64,000 bases of DNA from Granulosicoccus sp045106195 (GCA_045106195.1 JBGCEH010000035.1:124001-188000); one strand, 5' to 3'; counted from the first letter of the stretch, positions 43,443-52,732 are shown. The notes: generated by a model not told the origin, from the sequence alone. Program-made: numbers and translations.

Positions 43443-44306
43443 TTATGATTGATTCCATAACGCGTGAAAGTGATGGACGGGACCATGGCCACTTCCGACA
43501 TTTAAAGTGTCTGCGGCGACGATTGCATTGTGCACATAATGCGACGCTAATTCGACAGATTCGAGAATGCTTCTGTTTTTTGCAAGTCCTGCTGCAATGG
43601 CTGATGACAAAGTACATCCTGTGCCATGCGTGTTCTGTGTGTTTATCCTTGGAAAGGAGAAGTGATGGGTGTCTCCATCGATGTACAGCAGGTCGGTGCT
43701 GTCGGCCGTATGCAGGTGTCCGCCCTTAAGCAGGACAGCGCAGGCTGCGCTGGCACTGATCATCTGAGCCTGCTCTTGCATTTGTTCCAGTGAGGTCACC
43801 TCATCGCGGGAGGCGAGACACGCCGCTTCTGGAATATTAGGTGTGATTACCGTGGCTAGCGGGCACAAGCGGTGGAGCAAGGCATCAATGGCGTCAGGTT
43901 TCAATAAGGCATCCCCACTCTTGGCAATCATGACAGGATCAAGTACGACGGGAATGTCCGGGTGTTGGCTCAGTATTGTGGCAACGGCTTCTATAATGGG
44001 TACGCTAGCGAGCATTCCGATCTTGATTGAACATACATTGAGGTCTGATAACACGGCGACCAACTGCGCTGTGACAAATTGTGGCGGGACTTCATGTATG
44101 GCAGAAACAGACTGTGTGTTTTGTGCGGTCAGTGCCGTGATAACACTTGCACCATAAACGCCCAGTGCGCTGAATGCTTTCAGGTCGGCTTGTATACCTG
44201 CACCGCCGCCTGAATCAGAACCAGCGATGGTTAGCGCGATGGGTGTGCTGACAGCTGAAAGCTCTGGCACTTTTCCGTTTTTTCGGTCAGTTTGTGCTGC
44301 TTGCAT
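43443..44306 (-). CDS. thiD: Hydroxymethylpyrimidine/phosphomethylpyrimidine kinase
   Basis: A 287-residue bifunctional kinase that phosphorylates HMP to HMP-PP for thiamin synthesis. The sequence shows IAGSDSGGGAGIQADLKAF, the VLDPVMIAKSGDALL segment and the C-terminal NTHGTGCTLSSAIAAGLAKN anion-hole motif. About 22 non-conserved residues precede the domain. It is the first gene after the TPP riboswitch; its ATG is six bases after GGAG, which lies inside a hairpin. ThiE is not present here. Confidence 0.96.
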   Translation of the reverse strand: MQAAQTDRKNGKVPELSAVSTPIALTIAGSDSGGGAGIQADLKAFSALGVYGASVITALTAQNTQSVSAIHEVPPQFVTAQLVAVLSDLNVCSIKIGMLASVPIIEAVATILSQHPDIPVVLDPVMIAKSGDALLKPDAIDALLHRLCPLATVITPNIPEAACLASRDEVTSLEQMQEQAQMISASAACAVLLKGGHLHTADSTDLLYIDGDTHHFSFPRINTQNTHGTGCTLSSAIAAGLAKNRSILESVELASHYVHNAIVAADTLNVGSGHGPVHHFHALWNQS

Positions 44307-44308
44307 TT

Positions 44309-44334
44309 TTCACTCCGAGTAACGCCGGAGTGAA
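44309..44334 (-). promoter_or_regulatory. Hairpin masking the thiD ribosome binding site
   Basis: Nine-base arms (44309-44317 and 44326-44334) pair perfectly around an eight-base loop. On the minus strand the 3' arm is CGGAGTGAA, which includes the GGAG Shine-Dalgarno of thiD six bases from the ATG. Only As follow, so this is not an intrinsic terminator. It is well placed to be the translational expression platform of the TPP riboswitch. Confidence 0.75.
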
Positions 44335-44375
44335 GAGGATTGCGGGTGAGAATCTGATTGATTCCCAACGCTTGT

Positions 44376-44456
44376 ATCCCTTCGTCGGCATTATCCGCAT
44401 CAGGTTCATCGGGATTGTGCAAAAAGCATCATCTCAGCCGAATACTCCGAATAGCT
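44376..44456 (-). ncRNA. TPP riboswitch (Thi element)
   Basis: On the minus strand the conserved aptamer segments are present in order: CGGCTGAGATGATG (44441-44428), and GAACCTGATGCGGATAATGC (44407-44388) followed by CGACGAAGGGA. These match the thi-box consensus closely. It is about 70 bases upstream of thiD and should switch off the thiDZXY operon when thiamin pyrophosphate is high. Outer boundaries are approximate. Confidence 0.95.
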
Positions 44457-44630
44457 CGGACATTCAGCACCCCGTCAAGTCGATATGAGGTTAACACATC
44501 TCAATCTAAACAAAACAATGGACTGCCAATGAAAAACAGAGTTCTGGTCCGGGTTCTACTCTGATGGCTAATTCTGGCAAACGCGGTATGATTCTCTGGA
44601 AACTCCCGAAATCCCCTATTGAGAAATTCC

Positions 44631-45422
44631 ATGAGTCCGATTGACGCCCGATTTGCCTTCGCTATCGAGATAACAGGCAAGGCTGCTCAAAGCGCCCTTA
44701 AACTGTTTCGAGACAAGGACAAGCTCGATATTGAACAGAAGGGTTTACAGGATTGGGTTTCCAATGCTGACAAATCGGTGGAAAACCTGCTGAGAAAAGC
44801 ACTCAGTGAGACTTTTCCTGACGATGCGATTGTAGGTGAGGAGCATGACAACACGTCAGGAAGCTCCGGATTTACCTGGGTTATCGATCCCATCGATGGC
44901 ACTACCAACTTTGTAAACGGCACTCCCGGATGGTGCGTGGTGCTTGCCTGCGTGCATTCAGATCAATGCGTTTGTTCTGTAATTTGCGACCCAGTCAGCG
45001 ATGAATTGTTTACCGCATGCAAAGGCAACGGGGCGACGGTCAACGGTCGTCCCATGAAAGTCAGTGTCGCTAATGAGATTAATCAGGGCACTTTGGGTGT
45101 TGGCCATAGCACGCGTGTGCCTGCACAATCGACCATCGATATGCTTACTGCGTTAATGAAACGAGATGGATTGTTCCGTCGTAGTGGCTCCGGTGCGCTC
45201 GATCTTGCCTATGTTGCAGCAGGACGTCTGATCGGTTTTGTTGAACCACACATGAATGCCTGGGACTGTATCGCTGCATTGCTGATGATCGACGAGGCAG
45301 GTGGAATTGTAGAACCCTTCGAAATGCAGACCATGCTTGAAAAAGGCGGGCGAGTGGTGACAGCATGCAGCGGTGTCTACGACGAGGTGGCAGAAATGGC
45401 AAGCGCGGCCTACCGAGTCTAG
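44631..45422 (+). CDS. Inositol monophosphatase (SuhB-like) family protein
   Basis: About 263 residues from the ATG at 44631. The Mg-binding motifs are complete: GEEH near residue 70, DPIDGTTNFVNG near 92, and AWDCIAALLMIDEAGG near 215. It should hydrolyse inositol-1-phosphate or a related sugar phosphate; SuhB also acts in rRNA antitermination in E. coli, and histidinol-phosphatase or 3'-phosphoadenosine enzymes share the fold. It is divergent from the thi operon and appears to be a single-gene unit. Confidence 0.9.
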   Translation: MSPIDARFAFAIEITGKAAQSALKLFRDKDKLDIEQKGLQDWVSNADKSVENLLRKALSETFPDDAIVGEEHDNTSGSSGFTWVIDPIDGTTNFVNGTPGWCVVLACVHSDQCVCSVICDPVSDELFTACKGNGATVNGRPMKVSVANEINQGTLGVGHSTRVPAQSTIDMLTALMKRDGLFRRSGSGALDLAYVAAGRLIGFVEPHMNAWDCIAALLMIDEAGGIVEPFEMQTMLEKGGRVVTACSGVYDEVAEMASAAYRV

Positions 45423-45542
45423 CCCGGACTGTACGGTTGCCCGATATCGGTGTACACAAGCGCTGAAAGCAGTGCATGTACAGGCTCGGTATTGCCGTTA
45501 GCCGATCGATCAATCATCAACACGGTGTGCGAAGAGTGTCAG

Positions 45543-45568
45543 TCATCAGGGAGAAGATGGCCTGATGA
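45543..45568. other. Hairpin in the gap between SuhB-like and dehydrogenase genes
   Basis: Arms TCATCAGG (45543-45550) and CCTGATGA (45561-45568) are exact complements around a 10-base loop. The site lies between convergent genes, so it may end or protect both transcripts, although no T run follows. Confidence 0.4.
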
Positions 45569-45641
45569 GATTGCCTGTTCAAATGTCGAACTGACACCAA
45601 GTAGCTATACAAGCAATGCATCATGTAGTGCCGCGTGGCTG

Positions 45642-46607
45642 TCAGGGTTTGTTGTGAGCTTTCGGGATAACTTCGTAACCGGGTGATTCAGGTTCGTCGT
45701 CGACGATTTCGGCAGGAAACCCATCGGCTGTTATCTTGATATTGCAAGCGTCTTCAAACCGACGGATGATGTTTGGAGACCACTCCCGCATACCGTATTT
45801 TTCAGCTCCGTCTTGCATGATCCTGATCATTAGCGGATTTATCTCAAGAGGTACGCCGGCACGGTCGGCAAGCTGCTGAAACAATCCTATATCCTTCAGC
45901 ACCAGATCCATCGTAAAACTGATATCTCTGGAGCCATTGAGAATCACCTGGCTTTCCGTTTCATGCACAAAGGAATTTCCGGAGGATATGCGAATTGCTT
46001 CATAGGTGGTTGCCAGGTCCATGCCTGCGGCAGCACTGGTTGTCAGTGCTTCACATAGAGTCAACAGGTTGGCCGTTGCCAGATAATTTGTCATCACCTT
46101 CAATACGGAAGCAGAACCAAGCTCGCCTGTATGCAGAATCCGTCGACCCATGGTTGTCAGAACAGGCAGAAGCTTCTCGAATGTCGGTCTGTCGCAACCG
46201 GCGAATATGGCGATATTACCGGTCTCGGCCCGATGACAGCCTCCTGAGACAGGGCAATCAACAGCATATCCGCCCGCGGCTGCTACCTTGTGAGCCAGAC
46301 GTTTTACCTCGGCCTCATCTGTTGTGCTCATCTCGGCCCAGATAGTGCCAGGTGTCAGCCCTTCCAGTACACCACCCGTGTCTTCCATGACAGATGCGCT
46401 GATGGCAGGTGAGGGAAGGCAGGTAATGATGATGTCACAGCTTGTTGCCATCTGCGCTGCTGACTCCCCAAACGTTGCGCCTTGAGCGAGAAGCGATTGT
46501 GCAGCATCTCTGTCCACGTCCCTGACGGTCAGTGACAAGCCATTACGTAAAATGCTACCCGCGAGTTTTGCACCCACATTTCCGAGGCCGATAAAACCGA
46601 CATGCAT
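45642..46607 (-). CDS. 3-hydroxyisobutyrate dehydrogenase family oxidoreductase
   Basis: About 321 residues from the ATG at 46607, chosen because AGGAGA precedes it and the Rossmann motif GFIGLGNVGAKLA starts at residue 4. The substrate-binding motif is DCPVSGGCHRAETG and the catalytic lysine is in ASVLKVMTNYLATAN. The C-terminal extension after about residue 290 is longer than in typical family members. It should oxidise or reduce a beta-hydroxyacid with NAD(P). It differs from the second family member at 15898-16776. The substrate is unknown. Confidence 0.85.
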   Translation of the reverse strand: MHVGFIGLGNVGAKLAGSILRNGLSLTVRDVDRDAAQSLLAQGATFGESAAQMATSCDIIITCLPSPAISASVMEDTGGVLEGLTPGTIWAEMSTTDEAEVKRLAHKVAAAGGYAVDCPVSGGCHRAETGNIAIFAGCDRPTFEKLLPVLTTMGRRILHTGELGSASVLKVMTNYLATANLLTLCEALTTSAAAGMDLATTYEAIRISSGNSFVHETESQVILNGSRDISFTMDLVLKDIGLFQQLADRAGVPLEINPLMIRIMQDGAEKYGMREWSPNIIRRFEDACNIKITADGFPAEIVDDEPESPGYEVIPKAHNKP

Positions 46608-46917
46608 AGAGATCTCCTGTAAGTGATGTCGAGTAATCATAGGAGACTATGTCGATTATGCAGTTCAAACTGTGCCAGAGCGCACCGGGGTGTCGCTTCA
46701 GTAACATGGAGTATCTGGTAAAGGTGCGAAAGAGCTACTGCGTTCTTGTCATGGGCGCGCAGGAGACCAGCACCTTTGGAGTATCGCTGTATCTGTAAGG
46801 GAGAAAATCGGTTGACCGGAGCAAACGCCTGCCTCGTGTAAGCAAGCCATTATTAGTCATATTTTTTATGAAAACCGAGAAAAAAATGACACAGCGAATA
46901 TCCTGAAAGGAACCTCA

Positions 46918-46977
46918 ATGGCTAAATGGTTTGCATCTGTCTATATTTTTTTCAAGCTGATTCGTGGTATTAATTAA
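46918..46977 (+). CDS. Possible 19-residue leader peptide or small membrane protein
   Basis: AAAGGA lies six bases before the ATG, and the product MAKWFASVYIFFKLIRGIN is a short hydrophobic helix with a basic end. It precedes the terminator-like element at 47019-47048 and potA at 47069. It may be a leader peptide controlling the polyamine transporter operon or a free-standing small protein. No family is recognised; length alone makes the call uncertain. Confidence 0.35.
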   Translation: MAKWFASVYIFFKLIRGIN

Positions 46978-47018
46978 GCCCCTCAGATGATGTTGTCGGC
47001 GATTTAATGTTCACAGAC

Positions 47019-47048
47019 GGTTATGGGTGTTCGTTACCCCTTTTTTTT
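47019..47048 (+). terminator. Terminator-like hairpin with T8 run before potA
   Basis: Seven-base arms (47019-47025 and 47032-47038, one T-T mismatch and one G-T pair) enclose a six-base loop, followed by CC and eight Ts. The weak stem and location 20 bases before the potA start suggest attenuation or termination of an upstream transcript. Confidence 0.45.
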
Positions 47049-47068
47049 CAAGTTAACGCGCTTGTCCA

Positions 47069-48205
47069 ATGAATAGCCAGCCGGTTGCTGTTTACACTGC
47101 GCATTCCGGTGCCACCGATGTCGCCGTGAGCATTCAGCGTATTGAAAAACGTTACGGTAGTTTCACAGCGCTCAAGGACATCGACCTTGACATAAAAGAC
47201 AACGAGTTTTTCACCTTGTTAGGTCCGTCGGGTTGTGGAAAAACGAGTTTGCTGCGCATTATTGCCGGTTTTGAGGCCACCAGTGCCGGCATGCTGTTTT
47301 TGTACGGCGAAGAAATAGAGAACCTTCCACCACATAAACGCCCTATCAATACAGTATTTCAGAATTATTCTCTTTTTCCTCACATGAACGTGACTGACAA
47401 TATCGGTTTTGGTCTGCAAATGCTCAACTGGCCGGCAGACGAGGTAGAAAAGCGGATAGAAGAGATGGTAGCACTGGTTCGACTCGAAGAATTTGTCCAC
47501 CGCAAGCCTTCACAATTATCCGGCGGGCAGCAGCAACGGGTGGCCTTGGCCCGTGCCATGGCGCCACGACCCAAAGTGCTATTGCTGGATGAACCACTGT
47601 CTGCGCTCGATCTCAAACTTCGTCAACAGATGCGAGCGGAGCTTAAAACGCTTCAACGCAATACAGGCATTACGTTCGTATTTGTCACACACGATCAGGA
47701 GGAGGCTTTGTCGATGTCTGACCGCATTGCCGTGATGTCTGCAGGTCGAATCCAGCAAGTTGGGACACCGGCAGAAATCTATGAAAAACCGGCGAATCGA
47801 TTTATCGCTGATTTTATAGGAGACACCAATCTGATTGACGCCGAGGTTGTCGACGTCGATATAGAGACAGCCAATGTGCGTCTGCAGACAGGTGGTGTTA
47901 TCAAGGCAGAGTACTCGGGCGATGCCGCAATAGGCAGTAAGGGGGTTGTATCACTGAGGCCCGAGCGCCTGCGTCTTGTGCCTTCAAACGGTTCCGGTCC
48001 TGATGACGATACTGTACAGCTTCATGGTGTTATCAGCGACGTTGTCTATCTGGGGACTGATCGCCAGTATGGTGTTGCATTATCCGACTTGCTGTCAGTC
48101 ACTGTACGAGCGCAGAATACAGATGACGGCAACGTGTCTTTGCAAATCGGTGATCACGTGGGCGTCAAGCTGACCAGCGGTGCCGCACGGTTCTTGGTGA
48201 ACTGA
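47069..48205 (+). CDS. potA: PotA-like polyamine ABC transporter ATPase
   Basis: A 378-residue ATPase that drives spermidine/putrescine-type uptake. Walker A is GPSGCGKTSLLR, the Q-loop region is NTVFQNYSLFPH, the signature LSGGQQQRVALARA and Walker B LLLDEPLSALD. A C-terminal TOBE domain (about residues 290-375) is typical of PotA/MalK-type subunits. Its stop overlaps the potB start by one base. Substrate type is judged from the PotD-like binding protein. Confidence 0.93.
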   Translation: MNSQPVAVYTAHSGATDVAVSIQRIEKRYGSFTALKDIDLDIKDNEFFTLLGPSGCGKTSLLRIIAGFEATSAGMLFLYGEEIENLPPHKRPINTVFQNYSLFPHMNVTDNIGFGLQMLNWPADEVEKRIEEMVALVRLEEFVHRKPSQLSGGQQQRVALARAMAPRPKVLLLDEPLSALDLKLRQQMRAELKTLQRNTGITFVFVTHDQEEALSMSDRIAVMSAGRIQQVGTPAEIYEKPANRFIADFIGDTNLIDAEVVDVDIETANVRLQTGGVIKAEYSGDAAIGSKGVVSLRPERLRLVPSNGSGPDDDTVQLHGVISDVVYLGTDRQYGVALSDLLSVTVRAQNTDDGNVSLQIGDHVGVKLTSGAARFLVN

Positions 48206-49122
48206 TGGCAGCGATCGACAGTGGCAAGACAGTTTCAGCGACGTTCGCTCCGGTTAGGGGGTGGTTGTTACTGCCCTCATGGCTGGTCATTGGATTCTTT
48301 TTACTTTTGCCAATGCTACTCATGCTCGTGTATTCCTTCCTGACGAAGGAATTCAGGGGTGGGGTGATCTGGGAATTCTCGCTGGCGGCCTATGATCAGT
48401 TTCTTTTCGATCGAGGATTGTTTGGTGATGAGGCACCCAGTATTGAATGGACATACATTACGATATTTGCCCGCTCAATTTTGCAGGCATTGATAGCCAC
48501 AGTACTGTGTCTGGCCATTGGATTCCCTACCGCCTATTTCGTTGCAACACGATCGGCTCAGACGCGTTCCCTATGGTTGTTCCTCATCACCATTCCGTAC
48601 TGGGTAAATCTTCTTATCCGTACAGTGTCGATGAAGTTTCTGATACGCGACACTGGCCCATTGAACGAATCACTCTTGTGGTTGGATGTCATCGACACGC
48701 CCATACAGCTCATCAATACCAATGTGGCCGTGCAACTGGGTCTTTTTTATTCCTATCTGCCTTTTATGGTTTTGCCCATCTATGCATCGGTAGAGCGCTA
48801 CAACGCCTCGTTGTCGGAAGCAGCGGCTGATTTGTATGCCACGCGGTGGCAGATACTTCGCAAAGTCATTCTACCTGTGATAAAGCCCGGTATCATTGCT
48901 GGGTGCATTCTTGTTTTTGTGCCCAGCCTCGGTGCTTTTCTGGCGCCGGATTTGCTGGGTGGTGCCAAGACGTTCATGATCGGATCATTGATCGAAGAGC
49001 AATTCAAGGGCAATGCGGGAAACTGGCCATTTGGCGCTGCCGCATCCATGATCCTGCTGAGTCTGGTGTTGTTGGTGCTGATGATATATGCACGCTCTCA
49101 AGCTCAAGCCACGGACAGGTAG
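48205..49122 (+). CDS. potB: PotB-like polyamine ABC transporter permease
   Basis: A 305-residue permease with six predicted helices and the permease coupling loop SEAAADLYATRWQILRKVIL. It pairs with PotC to form the membrane channel. Translation is coupled to potA by a one-base overlap (TGATG). Confidence 0.93.
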   Translation: MAAIDSGKTVSATFAPVRGWLLLPSWLVIGFFLLLPMLLMLVYSFLTKEFRGGVIWEFSLAAYDQFLFDRGLFGDEAPSIEWTYITIFARSILQALIATVLCLAIGFPTAYFVATRSAQTRSLWLFLITIPYWVNLLIRTVSMKFLIRDTGPLNESLLWLDVIDTPIQLINTNVAVQLGLFYSYLPFMVLPIYASVERYNASLSEAAADLYATRWQILRKVILPVIKPGIIAGCILVFVPSLGAFLAPDLLGGAKTFMIGSLIEEQFKGNAGNWPFGAAASMILLSLVLLVLMIYARSQAQATDR

Positions 49123-49127
49123 TATCC

Positions 49128-49961
49128 ATGAGCCGTTATTCGAATCGTTTCAATGTGCGTCATTATCCAGGATTTTTAGGTGTCACTCTGCTGTGCCTTT
49201 TCATACTCTACACACCATTGCTCGTGGTCATGGTGTATTCGTTCAACGACAGCCCATCCATCACGAACTGGGGTGGGTTTTCTTTACGCTGGTACATTGA
49301 GATTTTCACAGGCGTTGAGTCTGCCAAGTTCAAGACGGCTGCATGGAATTCATTAACCATTGCATTGGCTGCGGGTTCTACTGCCACACTGATTGCGGTT
49401 GCTGCAGCTATTGCGATGGTGCGTGGAGGTTATTTTGCAGGAAAATCACTTAGTTTTGCTTTGCTGTCAATGCCCATCATGGTGCCCGAAATTGTCACCG
49501 CTGTAGCCACTCTGGTATTTTTCTCTGCTATTGGTTTCACCCTGGGATATGCCTCGATTCTCGTCGCACACATTGTCTTTTGCATTCCGTTCGCCTACCT
49601 GCCCATCGCGGCGCGTCTGCAAGGTATTGAAGCGAGTTTTGAGGAAGCCGCACAGGATCTCTATGCCAGTCGCTGGCAGGCATTCCGTTATGTACTTATG
49701 CCAATCATGGCGCCCGGTATACTTTCCGGATTCCTGCTGGCGTTTATCATTTCGCTTGACGATTTCATCATTACCAATTTCATAAAAGGCGCTGGTGTGG
49801 AAACGCTGCCAACGGCTATTTTCGGATCAGTCAAACAGGGAATAAAGCCCAATATCATGGCCTTGAGTACACTCATGCTGCTGTTTTCAGTCGCTATTGT
49901 GACCGCGTCATACCTCATCGGTAAATCGGGCAAGGTTCCGCAAAATGATGGCGCAGAGTGA
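49128..49961 (+). CDS. potC: PotC-like polyamine ABC transporter permease
   Basis: A 277-residue second permease from the ATG at 49128, five bases after the potB stop; the open frame runs much further upstream inside potB but without homology. The coupling loop EEAAQDLYASRWQAFRYVLM and six hydrophobic segments are visible. It ends 271 bases before potD. Confidence 0.92.
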   Translation: MSRYSNRFNVRHYPGFLGVTLLCLFILYTPLLVVMVYSFNDSPSITNWGGFSLRWYIEIFTGVESAKFKTAAWNSLTIALAAGSTATLIAVAAAIAMVRGGYFAGKSLSFALLSMPIMVPEIVTAVATLVFFSAIGFTLGYASILVAHIVFCIPFAYLPIAARLQGIEASFEEAAQDLYASRWQAFRYVLMPIMAPGILSGFLLAFIISLDDFIITNFIKGAGVETLPTAIFGSVKQGIKPNIMALSTLMLLFSVAIVTASYLIGKSGKVPQNDGAE

Positions 49962-50232
49962 GCATGGTTTTAAAGTGTAATACTGCACGGGGGTTGCCTG
50001 TACGCCTTTATCAGGGCGTGCTAGTGCGTATTTCCTGCACTTCAACGTTTTCGCGTAGACCGGAATCCCCTTGTCATTAGCTCTGGATTTCCGGCTGCAC
50101 AAGAATGATGGTTAACAAGGTGGTACCATTTTATATCTAAATTCTGTTGCGAAAAGGCATATATGTCGTGCATTGTATAAATACGCCGTAGCTATTTGTT
50201 CAACATTCAACATCTCTTAGGGGTTCTAGCCA
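49962..50232 (+). other. Gap between potC and potD with a degenerate palindromic repeat
   Basis: No gene is supported in this 271-base gap. At 50083-50110 lies a decayed copy of the dispersed hairpin repeat (compare 13268-13295). An imperfect small inverted repeat occurs near 50017-50034. potD may have its own promoter here, giving extra binding protein relative to the membrane subunits. Confidence 0.45.
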
Positions 50233-51297
50233 ATGTCGTTGTCGAAACCATCTTCCCGTCGCTTGCTGGCTATCAGCATTGCCGCATCGTTTACCGGGCT
50301 CTTGTCACTTGCCCCCATCGCGGCACAGGCTGAGGGCAAGTTATCGATTTATCATTGGTTCGAGTACATCCCTCAGGAGCTTCTGGACAAATTTGCGGCA
50401 GAACATGACGTAGAAGTGACGATGGACACATTCGACAGTAATGAAGCTATGCTGGCAACGCTCAAAGCCGGCAAGCTGGGTTCCTACGATGTTGCTGTAC
50501 CGGGTGACTACATGGTTCAGATTATGGCTGGAGAAGGCTTGCTCGATACCATTGCTGATGGCGAGCTTGCCAATTTCGGCAACATCGAAGACCAATGGTT
50601 AGATGTACCGTTCGATGATGGGCGAAAACATTCCATACCTTATCAATGGGGTTCCACAAGTTTTTCGGTAAACCGTGATATCTACCAAGGTGATATTCAA
50701 ACTACCGACATTCTATTTAATCCCCCAGAGGAGCTTGCCGGCAAGATCAACATGCTGGATAGCCAGGGTGAGGTAATGCTGATGGCCGGTTTGCATCTGG
50801 GGATTCCACAATGCAGCCAGGATCGTGAGCAATTGAAAGCGCTTGATGAGTTGTTACAGAGTGCAAAAGCGCAGTGGGCCTCTTTCGGGTCTGATATCGC
50901 GAAGGATGTCTTGGTCTCTGGTGATGCGGCAGCCGGTATGATCTACAACGGTTTCTCTGCCAGGGCACGAGAAGAAGGGGCTAACGTCGAATACGCTTAT
51001 CCGAAACAGGGCTATGTTGTCTGGATGGACAACGTCGTTTTACTCAAGGACGCACCTAATCGCGACAACGCTATCAAATTCATGGACTTTCTGCTGGAGC
51101 CTGAAAACATCGCAGCTGTCACCAATTTCGCCCAGTATTCGGCGGGAGTGAAAGGTGTCAAGGAATTCCTTGATCCTGCTCTGGCACAATCCCCGGAAGC
51201 CAATCCACCGACTGGTCCTGAAGGGGTATTCGTTGCAGTTTGTGACCAGGCAACCCAAGAGGTCTATGACCAGCTCTGGACTCGACTTCGAAAATAA
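50233..51297 (+). CDS. potD: PotD-like polyamine-binding periplasmic protein
   Basis: A 354-residue substrate-binding protein. The signal peptide ends near AAQA (residue 33). The mature domain starts KLSIYHWFEYIPQELLDKF, then shows GSYDVAVPGDYMVQIM and YQWGSTSFSVNRD, as in PotD/PotF. The C-terminus EVYDQLWTRLRK also matches. It should bind putrescine, spermidine or a related polycation. In marine bacteria this family also takes other amines, so the ligand is not certain. Confidence 0.92.
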   Translation: MSLSKPSSRRLLAISIAASFTGLLSLAPIAAQAEGKLSIYHWFEYIPQELLDKFAAEHDVEVTMDTFDSNEAMLATLKAGKLGSYDVAVPGDYMVQIMAGEGLLDTIADGELANFGNIEDQWLDVPFDDGRKHSIPYQWGSTSFSVNRDIYQGDIQTTDILFNPPEELAGKINMLDSQGEVMLMAGLHLGIPQCSQDREQLKALDELLQSAKAQWASFGSDIAKDVLVSGDAAAGMIYNGFSARAREEGANVEYAYPKQGYVVWMDNVVLLKDAPNRDNAIKFMDFLLEPENIAAVTNFAQYSAGVKGVKEFLDPALAQSPEANPPTGPEGVFVAVCDQATQEVYDQLWTRLRK

Positions 51298-51345
51298 AAA
51301 AACCGACAAACCTGAATTGTCATTCAGGACAGGCATAGGGCGCTA

Positions 51346-52605
51346 ATGTCGATCGAAGAAGTTGAAACACTGATTGTAGGGTGCGGACAGGCCGGTATTG
51401 CCATGAGCGAGCACCTGTCCACAATCAATGAATCTCACCTGGTTCTCGAACGGTCTCAAATTGCAGAACGTTGGCGAAGTGAGCGCTGGGATTCATTGGT
51501 TGCCAATGGCCCTGCTTGGCATGATCGTTTTCCGGGTATGGAATTTGCCAACCTTGACCCCAATGCCTTTGCGACAAGGCAAGGGGTGGTTGACTACTTC
51601 GTTGCCTATGCAGAGATGATTAACGTGCCGGTTCGTTGCGGTGTTGACGTCAAGCAGGTAAGAAAAAGGCGAGGTGGCCGTGGGTTCGACGTGCATACAT
51701 CCGCAGGAGATATTCATGCACACAATGTGGTGGCAGCAACGGGTGCGTTTCAACATCCTGTATTTCCACCCATCGTGCCTGATACCGCGGCGATCACACA
51801 AATGCACTCCAGTGGCTATCGCAACCCTGATCAATTAGCTGACGGTGCTGTTCTGGTGATTGGAGCAGGTTCGTCCGGCACTCAGATTGCCGATGAACTT
51901 GCCACATCTGGTAGATCGGTCTACTTATCAGTAGGCCCTCATGACAGACCTCCCCGTCGCTATCGTGGGCACGATTTCGTCTGGTGGCTGGGTGTCTTAG
52001 GAAAATGGGATACGCAGGCGCTTGAACCCGGTCTGGAGCACGTCACAATTGCTGTCAGTGGTGCGCATGGCGGAAAAACGGTCGATTTCCGACAACTGGC
52101 TGCCGATGGCATGACGCTGGTGGGACTTACGCAATCATTTCATGAGGGTGTATTACGGTTTGCGCCTGACCTCTCGGCCAATCTGGCGAAGGGGGATGCA
52201 AATTACCTGTCAGTACTGGATGAGGCCGATGCATATGTTGAACGTAATGGTCTTGATCTTCCCGAAGACCCGGATGCACGCAAGCGTGCGCCCGATCCTG
52301 CCTGTGTAACCCAGCCGATTCTCGAGCTGGATCTCCAGCGGGCGGGTGTTTCAACGATCATCTGGGCAACCGGGTATACGGTCGACTACAGCTGGTTAGA
52401 GGTCGATGTATTCAGCGATGATGGTAGGCCAAGGCACCAGCGAGGGGTATCTTCAGAGCCCGGAATCTACTTTTTGGGTCTACCTTGGCAATCACGACGG
52501 GGCTCTTCCTTCATCTGGGGAGTCTGGCATGACGCAAAGTATCTTGCTGACCATATCGTTACGCAGCGGTCATATTTACAGCATCATCTGGCATCGCGAG
52601 GATAG
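51346..52605 (+). CDS. Flavin-dependent monooxygenase / NAD(P)-binding oxidoreductase (CzcO-like)
   Basis: A 419-residue flavoprotein. Two dinucleotide motifs are seen: the FAD site VGCGQAGIAMSEHL at residue 11 and an NADP site VIGAGSSGTQIADEL near 167, with VVAATGAFQHPVFPP between. This matches flavin-containing monooxygenases and CzcO-type proteins. It starts 48 bases after potD, so it may act on the imported amine (for example N-oxygenation) but could be independent. Confidence 0.82.
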   Translation: MSIEEVETLIVGCGQAGIAMSEHLSTINESHLVLERSQIAERWRSERWDSLVANGPAWHDRFPGMEFANLDPNAFATRQGVVDYFVAYAEMINVPVRCGVDVKQVRKRRGGRGFDVHTSAGDIHAHNVVAATGAFQHPVFPPIVPDTAAITQMHSSGYRNPDQLADGAVLVIGAGSSGTQIADELATSGRSVYLSVGPHDRPPRRYRGHDFVWWLGVLGKWDTQALEPGLEHVTIAVSGAHGGKTVDFRQLAADGMTLVGLTQSFHEGVLRFAPDLSANLAKGDANYLSVLDEADAYVERNGLDLPEDPDARKRAPDPACVTQPILELDLQRAGVSTIIWATGYTVDYSWLEVDVFSDDGRPRHQRGVSSEPGIYFLGLPWQSRRGSSFIWGVWHDAKYLADHIVTQRSYLQHHLASRG

Positions 52606-52732
52606 CCTTGTTGCGGTTGACTAAGCGGCACGCAGACGCGGTCTGGTTAGGCAAATACCTGTTTAAGCGGTTGACGGCGAGTCAAATTTGCAGCAACATT
52701 CTGATGCTATCGGATTAAACTCCGAGTTGTAA

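Larger units (their letters stand above)
46608..47068. other. Leader region upstream of potABC
   Basis: A 461-base gap. Its second half holds a 12-codon open frame (46868-46906), a 19-residue open frame with a good ribosome binding site (46918-46977) and a terminator-like hairpin with eight Ts just before potA. The first half has no supported feature beyond the promoter of the dehydrogenase gene. Confidence 0.5.

Noticed and set aside
45450..45686. 78-codon open frame between the SuhB-like and dehydrogenase genes
   Set aside because: It overlaps the dehydrogenase gene end on the opposite strand, is very rich in Ser and Cys, and has no homology or ribosome binding site.
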